From positions 2,965,957 to 3,029,956 of the forward strand of contig NZ_LT635783.1 in assembly GCF_900128455.1 (NCBI RefSeq): a DNA stretch of 64,000 nt. Reading direction: 5' to 3'. Position numbers and translations under genes: made by a program. Positions 18,801 through 26,463 of this stretch are shown piece by piece (positions within the stretch are counted from its first letter, which is position 1; each line of letters opens with the position of its first letter). The notes under the pieces were generated by a model that searched no databases, was not told the DNA's origin, and saw only the letters and a list, made by a program, of their open reading frames with translations. Source of the DNA: Bacteroides mediterraneensis. Lineage in GTDB: Bacteria > Bacteroidota > Bacteroidia > Bacteroidales > Bacteroidaceae.

Positions 18801-19130
18801 GTCATGGTCTGCGAAGACAACTACAGTAACGCACATGGTTTCCCATGGGTATATAAGGAACTGAAAATCGGAAAACTGATTGGTGCTCCTGTGCCCGGCA
18901 CCATGACTGCCGTTTGGTGGGAACGCCAGATAGACCCAACTATCGTGTTCGGTATCCCACAGGTAGGCTGCATGGATATGCGTGGCCAGTACATGGAGAA
19001 CCATCTGCTGGAACCCGACATTACCGTGTACAATACCCCCGAAAAATCATTAAAGGGCGAAGATGAGCAACTGGAAGCAGCCGTAAAAGAAATGCTCAAA
19101 GAAGCCGATGCGGCAAAAAATAAAAAATAA
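15867..19130 (+). CDS. Tricorn-like secreted protease (beta-propeller, PDZ, S41 peptidase)
   Basis: The 1087-residue protein has a signal peptide (MRIPLLIAALATCSVAGA), two blocks of TolB/PD40 propeller repeats (SPDGSTIAF, SPDGKQIAF, SPDGRSIVY, SPDGKKVAF), a core helical domain, a PDZ domain (GCIIEKIDGQPI, about residues 828-839) and an S41 catalytic domain. The nucleophile is probably Ser987 in EDNYSNAHG, as in tricorn. It likely degrades peptides in the periplasm. An insertion of almost only Lys, Glu and Asp (about residues 565-596) interrupts the second propeller. It follows the YtxH operon by 9 bases and may be read from it. Confidence 0.9.
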   Translation: MRIPLLIAALATCSVAGAAENPLWMRYCSISPDGSTIAFCYKGDIYTVASTGGEAKQLTTHQAYDTHPIWSPDGKQIAFASSRQGSMDIYLVSKDGGTPQRLTTHSGNELPVTFTDEGHLLFRASVMPDAADLSFPSSQFPQVYEVSTQGGRPVLFSSFPMEDISVGKEGTTLLYHDQKGYEDPWRKHHTSSITRDIWLSKEDGNHQRTYQKLTSFNGEDRSPIWSADNQSFYYLSEKGGSFNVFKRNLDGSNEIQLTHHTQHPVRFLSASRDGLLCYGYDGEIYTVKEGQSPQKVNIRIVTDQTETELAHQIRTSGATEIAVSPNGKEVAFVLHGDVFVTSTDYRTTKQITDTPEQERSIDFSPDGRSIVYASERNGIWQIYQSSLTEKEEKLFTYATGIKEERLTQTQVTSFQPQYSPDGKKVAFLENRTTLRVLNLKDKSVCTAMDGKYEYSYSDGDQWFQWSPDSRWLLCGYIGTGGWNNSDVALVNASGNGEIHNLTESGYNDSNAKWVLDGKAMIWESDRAGYRSHGSWGAESDVYIMFFDLDAYERFRLSKEELALVEEKEKKEEDKDKQDDKKKDKKKNKEKSEKEEVTPLTFDLENCRDRIIRLTGNSSFLGDAVLSPKGDKLYYQASFEDGADLWVHDLKEQKTERLLKDIGYGSLIYNKENKQLFLCSNGAIKKIDTEKNNIQNVDFEAIFNYRPYKEREYIFNHVWQQVLDKFYVPDLHGTDWKFYRESYARFLPYINNNYDFQEMLSELLGELNGSHTGARYYAPGATLSTACLGAFFDNTYDGDGLKIQEIIAKGPFAVKKTDVTTGCIIEKIDGQPILKNADYFPMLEGKAGKNVQLSIYNPANGKRFQVSIKPISMGAQNELLYKRWVKRNEKMVEKLSGGRIAYVHVKGMDSPSFRTVYSELLSDRNRNKEAVIVDTRHNGGGWLHDDLATLLSGKEYQRFVPRGQYIGSDPFNKWLKPSCVMVCEDNYSNAHGFPWVYKELKIGKLIGAPVPGTMTAVWWERQIDPTIVFGIPQVGCMDMRGQYMENHLLEPDITVYNTPEKSLKGEDEQLEAAVKEMLKEADAAKNKK

Positions 19131-19155
19131 GATTCCAACTACCTAAAAAACAGAC

Positions 19156-19196
19156 AGGCGGGAAAAGCTGATTCGTGTTCAACTTTCCCCGCCTTT
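19156..19196. terminator. Terminator after the tricorn-like protease
   Basis: GGCGGGAAAAG pairs with CTTTCCCCGCC around a 13-base loop and is followed by TTTG. The T-run is short, so strength is uncertain. It lies between convergent genes. Confidence 0.7.
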
Positions 19197-19255
19197 GTGC
19201 TTCTGCCTCATTTTCTTTTCTCTTTCAGGAATCTTGACGAATGACCCGTCAGCAT

Positions 19256-21754
19256 CTATTCTCCTTTCACCACCAGTTCCTGATGCATCACTTCCTGACG
19301 GTTATAGTTCCGCTGGTGTGTTTTCCAATATTCCTCCAGATTATCCGCCTCTTCTTTCGTCAGATGAATCACGGCTCCGTGCTTGGGAGAAGTATAATTG
19401 GTTGTCTTCATGACCCCTTCGTTAAAGTGTCCCAAATTCTTGAAATACACGAAGTCGGAAGTCTCGGCAAATCCGAAATTATGAGGTGTAATACTGAATA
19501 TGTCATACATCAACACCCATTTGTCCTCGCCAATCCTTTTCCATACATTGGGGGCCTCACACGCCTTTGGCTCAAAGTCATACCAACGGGCATCGTACAC
19601 ATAACCTCCGTTCATCCGGTCGGATACGGCCTGTTTGATTCCTCCAATTCCGTCATGGGCCACATAAAACAAATGGTACTTGTCACCAATCTTGGTAATA
19701 TCTCCATCAATGGCCGACACTCCGTCCATCGGATACTCAAACAAAATCTGAGGCGTGCTTTCTATCTTATTGAAATCATCGTTCACATAAACATAATACA
19801 ATTTGTTGGCCTCGCTCTTGAACCGCATGGTATAATAAATCATCAGTTTGCCCTTCTTATCGTCATAAGCCACTTCGGGCGCCCATACGCAACCCACTTC
19901 GCTCAATCCGGCAGAAAGCCTGTCGAAACGGATATTGGCCCGATTCCAGTGAATCAAATCCCATGATTTCATCAGCACCAGCCCCCGGTTGTTTCCCCAT
20001 CCGTACTCCGGACCACGCTCCCATTCTGTTGTCCGGTAACCGTCCCGCCGGCCAAACACATGCAGGTCGGTCATCGACAAGTAAAAGGCTCCATCCGGTC
20101 CGCGGAAGATATGCGGGTCACGAATGCCTCGCTGATAGGCTATGGTATCGCCCGCCAATACAGGCTCACCGTTATTGACAGCCGTAAAGGTATAACCGTC
20201 ACGACTCACAGCCATATACAGGCCATGCGTTTCATCCCGGTGAAAAACCATCAGGTAGGCTCCCATATCCTTTTCTTCCGGAATAGCGTTACGATAACGG
20301 AAATCACGGAACCTTACCTGCCCTTTTCCCGCAGCATAAAGCGCCGGACGCAAAGCATAAAATCCTTTATACACATTGTGATTCAAACGGGACACATCTA
20401 CATTCTCGGCCAACACTTCCCATGTCTTTCCATCCGCACTGACCGACATTTTCAAACGGTTACCCTGATTCAATATTTTTATTTTGAACTTATTTCCCAA
20501 CTGATTGGCTGCCGTCAAAGGTTTCTCTTCTCCACGATAGATAGTAAAAATTTTCCCATTGGATGCTACCCCTGCATACGCCTGCTCATTGTAATAAAGC
20601 AGCAGACCACCCGTATTACCATTGCTCAAGGTAACTTCCACTCCCGTTTCATAACATTTATCTCTTGCCGTAGTCAGCAAAAGCCGTCCGTCGGCCGGAG
20701 TCCGCCCTTTGGCCTTTACCTTCAACATTCCTCCCGTCAGTTCCACAGCCTTCGGTGCATAATCTTTCCAGTATGTCCATTGCAGACCTAATTCAGATCC
20801 ACCAAAATCATCGGAAACATCCATTTTCAGTTCAGGTTCCCGGTTTCCGCCCGGACAAATACCTTCCTGCGCCGTACGGCACCATCCGTCGGAGGTCCAT
20901 TCTATCGGTTCAATCAAGGTAGACCTTCCCAAAGTATGATACCCATTGGCGTACGCATGGTATACCACCCACCAGTTACCGTTCACATCGTCGATAAGTG
21001 TTGCATGTCCCTTCGACCACCAATTCTCGCTGGCACTATATGTATGCACAATCGGATTATACGGAGAGTTTTCCCAAGGGCCGAACACCGATTTGGAACG
21101 GGCCACCACACACATGTGACTCGTAGCCGGCCCGGCTGTTCCTCCTTCTGCCGAAATCATGTAATAATACCCGTCTTTCCGGAGCAGTTTCGGAGATTCC
21201 AGATACATATCCTTTCCTTCTGTCACCCAGTTGGCCGGATATTCCCATCCGTCGTACACTTTGCGGCTCGGCCCAGTGACTTTCAATCCGTCTTCGCTCA
21301 AGGGAGTAATCCAACCGTTGTTTGTAAACAGATACCGTTTCCCGTCTTCACCCACCACATGGCCTGGATCAATACCTTTTACCTCTAACTTCACCGGCTT
21401 GCTCCACGGACCACGGATATCGTCGGCATAAATCACGTAGTTTTCTCCCGTAGAAGTCGGATAATAAATGTAATAACGCCCTTGATATTTCAATAAATCC
21501 GGTGCCATGACGGAACCTTCATATTCCGGCAGTGCCCGGCAAACCGGCTCCCAGTGCATCAAATCGGTGGAATGCCAAATCAAGAAACCCGGCGCATAAT
21601 AGAAAGGTGAATGCGTAATGTAATAATCCTTACCATCACGGAGGATGGACGGATCCGGATAATCTCCGGGAAAAATCACTTTTGGAAAATTCTGTGCTCC
21701 TATTCCGGTCCCGACAGAAATGAAAAGCACAATCAACAAGAATAGTTTTTTCAT
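19256..21754 (-). CDS. Secreted glycoside hydrolase with two GH43 modules
   Basis: The 832-residue protein has a signal peptide (MKKLFLLIVLFISVGTGIGA). The N-terminal GH43 five-blade propeller carries FPGDYPDPSILRDG with the catalytic base Asp and LESPKLLRKDGYYY with the probable acid Glu. A C-terminal beta-sandwich like that of beta-xylosidases follows (about residues 315-490). A second GH43 module occupies about 495-800 (RGIRDPHIFRGPDGAFYLS; EVGCVWAPEVAYDDKKGKLMIYY; EAPNVWKRIGEDKWVLMYD). GH43 enzymes are arabinofuranosidases or xylosidases; having two in one chain suggests attack on two linkages of an arabinoxylan or arabinan. No SusCD pair or regulator is adjacent. Confidence 0.88.
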   Translation of the reverse strand: MKKLFLLIVLFISVGTGIGAQNFPKVIFPGDYPDPSILRDGKDYYITHSPFYYAPGFLIWHSTDLMHWEPVCRALPEYEGSVMAPDLLKYQGRYYIYYPTSTGENYVIYADDIRGPWSKPVKLEVKGIDPGHVVGEDGKRYLFTNNGWITPLSEDGLKVTGPSRKVYDGWEYPANWVTEGKDMYLESPKLLRKDGYYYMISAEGGTAGPATSHMCVVARSKSVFGPWENSPYNPIVHTYSASENWWSKGHATLIDDVNGNWWVVYHAYANGYHTLGRSTLIEPIEWTSDGWCRTAQEGICPGGNREPELKMDVSDDFGGSELGLQWTYWKDYAPKAVELTGGMLKVKAKGRTPADGRLLLTTARDKCYETGVEVTLSNGNTGGLLLYYNEQAYAGVASNGKIFTIYRGEEKPLTAANQLGNKFKIKILNQGNRLKMSVSADGKTWEVLAENVDVSRLNHNVYKGFYALRPALYAAGKGQVRFRDFRYRNAIPEEKDMGAYLMVFHRDETHGLYMAVSRDGYTFTAVNNGEPVLAGDTIAYQRGIRDPHIFRGPDGAFYLSMTDLHVFGRRDGYRTTEWERGPEYGWGNNRGLVLMKSWDLIHWNRANIRFDRLSAGLSEVGCVWAPEVAYDDKKGKLMIYYTMRFKSEANKLYYVYVNDDFNKIESTPQILFEYPMDGVSAIDGDITKIGDKYHLFYVAHDGIGGIKQAVSDRMNGGYVYDARWYDFEPKACEAPNVWKRIGEDKWVLMYDIFSITPHNFGFAETSDFVYFKNLGHFNEGVMKTTNYTSPKHGAVIHLTKEEADNLEEYWKTHQRNYNRQEVMHQELVVKGE

Positions 21755-21785
21755 GGAATCTATAAGATGCTAAATTATACAACTA

Positions 21786-21793
21786 CAAAAATA
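21786..21793 (-). promoter_or_regulatory. -7 promoter box of the GH43 gene
   Basis: Minus-strand TATTTTTG, 31 bases upstream of the ATG. The palindromic tandem array at 21869-21956 begins 75 bases further upstream. Confidence 0.5.
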
Positions 21794-21868
21794 GCAAGTA
21801 AAATCTGAAAAAACGGAGAAAAAAGGACACAAAAGGTAGAGAAATGTAACTGATAAAAGGTTCCTTCC

Positions 21869-21956
21869 AAACGCACTTGCGTTTTCCTTCAAACGTCAAA
21901 GAGTTTTGATTAAAACGCACTTACGTTTTGAGTCAAACGTACTTGCGTTTTTTTCA
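21869..21956. repeat. Four tandem 22-bp palindromic repeats
   Basis: Units start at exactly 21869, 21891, 21913 and 21935. Unit 1 contains AAACGCA-CT-TGCGTTT, a perfect 7+2+7 palindrome. Unit 3 reads AAACGCACTTACGTTTT and unit 4 AAACGTACTTGCGTTT, each with one altered pair. Unit 2 (AAACGTCAAAGAGTTTT) keeps only the outer arms. Spacers of about six bases usually hold a TC. The array sits between the cyd terminator and the GH43 promoter. Confidence 0.85.
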
Positions 21957-21961
21957 AACAC

Positions 21962-22001
21962 AAAACCGTTGTCCGACCACTCTATAATCGAACAACGGTT
22001 T
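21962..22001 (-). terminator. Terminator of the cyd operon
   Basis: AAACCGTTGTCCG / CGAACAACGGTTT pairs over 13 bp with one wobble. Read on the minus strand it is followed by a T-rich tract (TTTTGTGTTTG). Confidence 0.75.
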
Positions 22002-22025
22002 CAGTCAAAAAGACAAGTCTGTAGA

Positions 22026-23177
22026 CTAATAGCTATGCTCGTCTTCTTTTACCTCTTTCATGGTCAGCGGCTTGCGGTCGATAGCCCGCCATGCATAGAT
22101 GATATAAGCCAGTACGAACGGAACCAGAATAGACACATAGGCCATGGTTTTCAGGGTAAACTGGCTGGAGCAGCTGTTGGCAATGGTCAGCGAACTCTGC
22201 AAGTCGGCAGTAGACGGATAATAAGCCGTATGATTATAGCCAGCCACCAGCAACAAGGCCAGCACCGTCAGCACGGTACCGATTCCGGCAAACCAGATGC
22301 CGCGGGTATAGGTCTTGCAGAAAATGCTCTTGCCGATTCCATACAACACACCCACAACTCCTATCAGGAACAGGATGAGCAGATACGGCATTTCTACCAG
22401 ATTATGGAAATATTTGAACGGCTCCATCACAATCAGCCCGTTGTCCGGGTTTACCGCAAAGCCGTCTTTCAACAACATACGGATGACAAACGCCAGAAAG
22501 AAGACCAGGAAAGGCACCACATCGGCAATCAATTGACGACGGAAACGGACATTTAGTTCTTCATGACGAATGTTGTTGATGAAATACAGATTTCCCAACA
22601 AACGGGCAAGAAACAGTACGGCAAATCCCAGAATCAAATTCCAAGGGTCGCCAAAAGCATCCAATCCATGCCAGCCGTTTCCCCAATGACTGATGACCGG
22701 CATCATCTCATCGGTCAGATTACCCTTGCTTACTACGAAATTGGAGCCGTTGAAGAAAGTAGCCACAGCCGCACCCAGCAACAGCGGGCCGACCACTCCG
22801 TTCAACACCAAAAAGAACTGATAAGTACGTTTGCCCAGCCAGTTTCCCAGTTTCGACTGAAACTCATAAGACACTGCCTGTAGCACAAAGCTGAAAAGGA
22901 TAATCATCCACAGCCAGTAAGCCCCTCCAAAACTGGTACTATAGAACAAAGGGAAAGAAGCAAAGAAAGCTCCCCCAAAAGTGACCAGAGTTGTGAAGGT
23001 AAATTCCCATTTACGCCCTGTGGAGTTCACAAGCAAAGTACGTTCGTCTTCTGTACGTCCCAGGCAATACAGCAAAGAGTTTCCTCCCTGCACAAACAGC
23101 AGAAACACCAGCAATGCACCCAGCAAAGAAACCAGAAACCACCAGTAATGCTGCAAGAATATATAAGTTGAATCCAT
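22026..23177 (-). CDS. cydB: Cytochrome bd oxidase subunit II
   Basis: The 383-residue integral membrane protein has about eight to nine hydrophobic helices and no signal peptide. With CydA it forms the bd-type quinol oxidase that reduces oxygen to water with low-oxygen affinity; in Bacteroides this supports growth at nanomolar oxygen. The N-terminus (YIFLQHYWWFLVSLLGALLVFLLFVQGGN) and the segment LGWxxAxRLxGNLYFINN-like RLLGNLYFINNI match Bacteroidota CydB. It follows cydA by 34 bases and ends the operon. Confidence 0.95.
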   Translation of the reverse strand: MDSTYIFLQHYWWFLVSLLGALLVFLLFVQGGNSLLYCLGRTEDERTLLVNSTGRKWEFTFTTLVTFGGAFFASFPLFYSTSFGGAYWLWMIILFSFVLQAVSYEFQSKLGNWLGKRTYQFFLVLNGVVGPLLLGAAVATFFNGSNFVVSKGNLTDEMMPVISHWGNGWHGLDAFGDPWNLILGFAVLFLARLLGNLYFINNIRHEELNVRFRRQLIADVVPFLVFFLAFVIRMLLKDGFAVNPDNGLIVMEPFKYFHNLVEMPYLLILFLIGVVGVLYGIGKSIFCKTYTRGIWFAGIGTVLTVLALLLVAGYNHTAYYPSTADLQSSLTIANSCSSQFTLKTMAYVSILVPFVLAYIIYAWRAIDRKPLTMKEVKEDEHSY

Positions 23178-23211
23178 ATTTTTTCGGTTTTAAGATAATG
23201 TATCGGTTAGT

Positions 23212-24708
23212 TTATTTCTCGTCCGGTCCTTTGCGGATAGCTTTCACCATAATACCGATTTCCGCAATCAGCAGCACGGTAAACATCACAAGGAAAATAA
23301 AGAAAGTGGTCTGTACGGAACCCGTTTCCAGTTTCGACACGGCTGCATTGACGGGTAGCATGTCCTGAATGGTCCAAGGCTGGCGGCCCATCTCGGCCAC
23401 AATCCATCCGGCCTGACTGGCAATGTAAGCCAATGGGATGCTCCACAAGGCAATCCAGTGCAACCAGTTTAGCTTGGCCAGCTGTTTTTTCCAGACCAGT
23501 ACCAAGATAACCAGGAAAAACAAGATGAAATACATACCCAGACCCACCATCACACGGAACGACCAGAACAGCAGTCCCACATGCGGAACCAATGCGTCTT
23601 TATCCTGAATATATCCATAACCGAAATAAGGCATATACTCATCCAACGCGCTACGGGCAATCTGCATAGCCGACTCGTCGCCTTGCTGTTTGGCTCTGCG
23701 GAAATCAGCCAATGCCGTAATAGCCTTCTTTCCGTTGGCTATCTTCTCCTCCGCAGAAAGTGCGGTAGAACCGTCCGGAAGCGTATAGCCACCGTTCTGC
23801 AAGTCATTGATGCCCGGCACATAGCCCGAAGTGCTGTGTGTAGCCAGGAAGGAAAGCATTTCCGGAATCTTAATGGCACCGACCACCGTAAGCGGCTCGT
23901 GCGTGCCTCCTTCATATAGCGCCTCCATGGCAGCCAGTTTCATAGGCTGTACCTGTGCCACCTGATAGGCAGATTTGTCGCCCGTTCCAGCCGTTACTAG
24001 TGCCGCGAACAATCCGACAGCTGCAGCCACCTTCATGCTGGCCAGCGCAAATTCTTTTTCACGCTTGCGAATCAGATACCAGGCACTTATACCAATGACA
24101 AAGGCAGCACCTACCATCCAGCTGCTCAATACCGTATGGAAGAACTTCACCACTGCTACCGGAGAAAAAGCCACCGACATGAAGTCGACCATCTCATTAC
24201 GCATGGTTTCCGGATTGAATTCCATCCCTACAGGATATTGCATCCAAGAATTTGCCACCAGAATCCACCAGGCAGAAATTGTAGCTCCCAGCCCAGTCAG
24301 CCAAGTGGAAGCCAAGTGGAACCCCTTGCTCACCTTGTGCCAGCCAAAGAACATGACAGCCACAAAAGTGGCTTCCATAAAGAAGGCCAGAATGCCTTCA
24401 ATGGCCAGCGGGGCTCCGAAGATATCGCCCACGAACCAGGAATAGTTACTCCAGTTGGTACCAAACTGAAACTCCAGAATCAAGCCGGTAGCCACGCCTA
24501 TGGCAAAGTTGATTCCAAAAAGTTTCATCCAGAACTTTGCCGTACGTTTCCAGAATTCATTTCCCGTACGCACATACAGTGTCTCCATAGTTGCCATAAT
24601 TACGGCCAAGCCCAATGTCAATGGCACAAACAACCAATGGTAAATGGCCGTCAAGGCAAATTGTGCCCTCGACCAGTCAATCATCGAAGTGTCGATTGTT
24701 TCAAGCAT
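23212..24708 (-). CDS. cydA: Cytochrome bd oxidase subunit I
   Basis: The 498-residue haem-binding subunit carries the family N-terminus SRAQFALTAIYHWLFVPLT with the haem b595 ligand His, a second His in VKFFHTVLSSWMVG (haem b558) and the Met in FRVMVGLGMYF. The quinol-binding Q-loop lies between helices 6 and 7 (about residues 235-380) and includes KIPEMLSFLATHS. It is preceded by a DUF4492 gene and followed by cydB on the same strand. Confidence 0.97.
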   Translation of the reverse strand: MLETIDTSMIDWSRAQFALTAIYHWLFVPLTLGLAVIMATMETLYVRTGNEFWKRTAKFWMKLFGINFAIGVATGLILEFQFGTNWSNYSWFVGDIFGAPLAIEGILAFFMEATFVAVMFFGWHKVSKGFHLASTWLTGLGATISAWWILVANSWMQYPVGMEFNPETMRNEMVDFMSVAFSPVAVVKFFHTVLSSWMVGAAFVIGISAWYLIRKREKEFALASMKVAAAVGLFAALVTAGTGDKSAYQVAQVQPMKLAAMEALYEGGTHEPLTVVGAIKIPEMLSFLATHSTSGYVPGINDLQNGGYTLPDGSTALSAEEKIANGKKAITALADFRRAKQQGDESAMQIARSALDEYMPYFGYGYIQDKDALVPHVGLLFWSFRVMVGLGMYFILFFLVILVLVWKKQLAKLNWLHWIALWSIPLAYIASQAGWIVAEMGRQPWTIQDMLPVNAAVSKLETGSVQTTFFIFLVMFTVLLIAEIGIMVKAIRKGPDEK

Positions 24709-24746
24709 AAAAAATCACTTTATCGGTTAATATTAATAAGGTATAG

Positions 24747-24965
24747 TTATTCTGCCATCCGATCGGTCAGTTCCACTCCTACATAATCCTGTTTTTCTTC
24801 CTCACTCTTTCCACTCAGAAACGAAGGGAAGAAAAACAATTTCAGTATAAAGAACATGACAAAAAGCTTTATCAGGATAATGGCCCACAAGGTCCGGCCG
24901 ATGGTCATCTCCCGAAAACCGTCACGGTAAAAATGAAAAATTCGAATGATAGTCTTTTTAATCAT
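24747..24965 (-). CDS. DUF4492 small membrane protein of the cyd operon
   Basis: The 72-residue protein starts with a basic segment (KKTIIRIFHFYRDGFREM) followed by one transmembrane helix (about residues 22-50: TLWAIILIKLFVMFFILKLFFFP) and an acidic tail. In Bacteroidota and Campylobacterota, DUF4492 genes lie immediately before cydAB. By analogy with CydX it may be a small accessory subunit of the bd oxidase, but it is not homologous in sequence as far as can be seen. It precedes cydA by 38 bases. Confidence 0.85.
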   Translation of the reverse strand: MIKKTIIRIFHFYRDGFREMTIGRTLWAIILIKLFVMFFILKLFFFPSFLSGKSEEEKQDYVGVELTDRMAE

Positions 24966-24986
24966 AATCTAGTTTTATAATGATTA

Positions 24987-25016
24987 CAAAGTAAATGCTT
25001 TATCGGGAAAAAACAA
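24987..25016 (-). promoter_or_regulatory. Possible promoter of the cyd operon
   Basis: Minus-strand TTACTTTG (24987-24994) is one position off the TAnnTTTG form. TTG (25014-25016) lies 19 bases upstream. It is the best candidate in the divergent gap. Confidence 0.4.
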
Positions 25017-25054
25017 GAGTTTATCGAGATATTCTGTAGAAAAATCTATCTGTT

Positions 25055-25086
25055 TTGCGCTTCATTATACAATGGAATACATTTGC
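25055..25086 (+). promoter_or_regulatory. Promoter of the TolC-MacAB operon
   Basis: TTTG (25055-25058), a 20-base spacer, then TACATTTG (25079-25086): a full Bacteroides consensus. It forces the tolC start to the ATG at 25108, because an earlier in-frame ATG (25072) would lie upstream of the transcript. Confidence 0.8.
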
Positions 25087-25107
25087 AATGTAAAAATTCA
25101 ACGAAAT

Positions 25108-26451
25108 ATGAAAAAAAGAGAACTCATTTTCTTCGCCGCATTCGCGACTTTCCTGTCAGCCAATGCCCAGGAGAAACAAACCTGGTCGCTCGATGACTGC
25201 ATAAATTATGCACTGGAGAAAAACATCCAGCTGCAGCAGAACAAGATTTCCTTACAGGAAAGCGAAGTGGATGTGAAAACTGCAAAGGCTGCACTCTTCC
25301 CCAGCCTTTCATTCAATACCGGACAGAACATAGTAAACCGTCCGTATCAGGAGAACAGTGCCACCGTAAGTGGAACAGAAATTATCAGTAGTACGAATAA
25401 AACTACTTACAACGGCAGTTACAGCTTGTCGGCACAATGGACACTCTGGAACGGCGGACAGCGCCTGAACAACATCAAACAGCAAAAGAAAAATCAGGAA
25501 ATAGCCGAACTGAGTGTGGCAGAAACCGAAAATACCCTCAAAGAAGAAATCACGAAACTCTTCCTTCAGATTCTTTACGCAGACGAATCGGTTAACATCA
25601 ACAAAGGAACACTGGAAGTAAGCAAGGCCACTTACGAACGTGCCAAAGAGCTATTTTACCAAGGGAGTATTTCAAAAGCCGACCTGGCGCAGCTGGAATC
25701 TCAGGTAGGAAACGACGAGTATCAGCTGGTGACTTCCGAAAGTTCACTGAGAAACTACAAGCTTCAGCTGAAACAGATGCTTGAACTGGACGGTACAGCC
25801 GAAATGGAACTGGAACTTCCAGTGCTGGATGATGCAAAAGTGATGCAGCTGCTCCCGAACCAGGAAGATGTGTACCAGACAGCACTGGCCAACCGACCGG
25901 AAATCCAGAGCAGCAAACTGAGCATTGACAATGCCAAGCTGGCCATTTCTTCTGCCAAAAGTGGCTATTTCCCGACAATCAGTCTGTCGGCCTCTACCTC
26001 AAGTATGACCAACAACTCCAGCCAGAACAACTGGGCACAACAGATGAAATATGGCTGGAACAACATGATTGGATTGAACATCAGCGTGCCGATTTTCAAC
26101 AACCGTCAAACCAAAAGTGCGGTAGAAAAAGCACAGTTCCAATACAATTCCTCCTTGCTGAACCTTCAGGACAAACAGAAAGGATTGTACACAGACATCG
26201 AAACCATCTGGCTGGACGCACTGAATGCACAACAGCAATATGCAGCGGCCGAAGTGAAACTGAAAAGCAGCCAGACCAGCTTCGACATGGTCAACGAACA
26301 GTTCAAATTAGGCATGAAGAATACCGTAGAACTGCTGACAGAAAAAAACAACCTGCTCAGCGCACAGCAGCAGCGGATTCAGGCCAAATATATGGCGATA
26401 TTGAACCGTACACTACTTGATTTTTACGCAGGAAAAGACATTGAATTATAA
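25108..26451 (+). CDS. TolC family outer-membrane efflux protein
   Basis: The protein has 447 residues from the ATG at 25108, giving a signal peptide (MKKRELIFFAAFATFLSANA). Two repeats of long alpha-helical hairpins are separated by short beta-strands (QWTLWNGGQR and VPIFNNRQTKSA), the fold of TolC trimers. It forms the outer-membrane exit duct for the periplasmic adaptor and ABC transporter encoded right behind it (12-base gap). Substrate is unknown. Confidence 0.93.
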   Translation: MKKRELIFFAAFATFLSANAQEKQTWSLDDCINYALEKNIQLQQNKISLQESEVDVKTAKAALFPSLSFNTGQNIVNRPYQENSATVSGTEIISSTNKTTYNGSYSLSAQWTLWNGGQRLNNIKQQKKNQEIAELSVAETENTLKEEITKLFLQILYADESVNINKGTLEVSKATYERAKELFYQGSISKADLAQLESQVGNDEYQLVTSESSLRNYKLQLKQMLELDGTAEMELELPVLDDAKVMQLLPNQEDVYQTALANRPEIQSSKLSIDNAKLAISSAKSGYFPTISLSASTSSMTNNSSQNNWAQQMKYGWNNMIGLNISVPIFNNRQTKSAVEKAQFQYNSSLLNLQDKQKGLYTDIETIWLDALNAQQQYAAAEVKLKSSQTSFDMVNEQFKLGMKNTVELLTEKNNLLSAQQQRIQAKYMAILNRTLLDFYAGKDIEL

Positions 26452-26463
26452 TAACCTAACAAT

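Noticed and set aside
17859-19004. 381-residue minus-strand ORF
   Set aside because: Antisense to the tricorn-like protease, whose PDZ and S41 motifs are intact on the plus strand.
21869-21956. CRISPR array
   Set aside because: Units are 22 bp with only about 6 bases between palindromes; there are no unique spacers and no cas genes.
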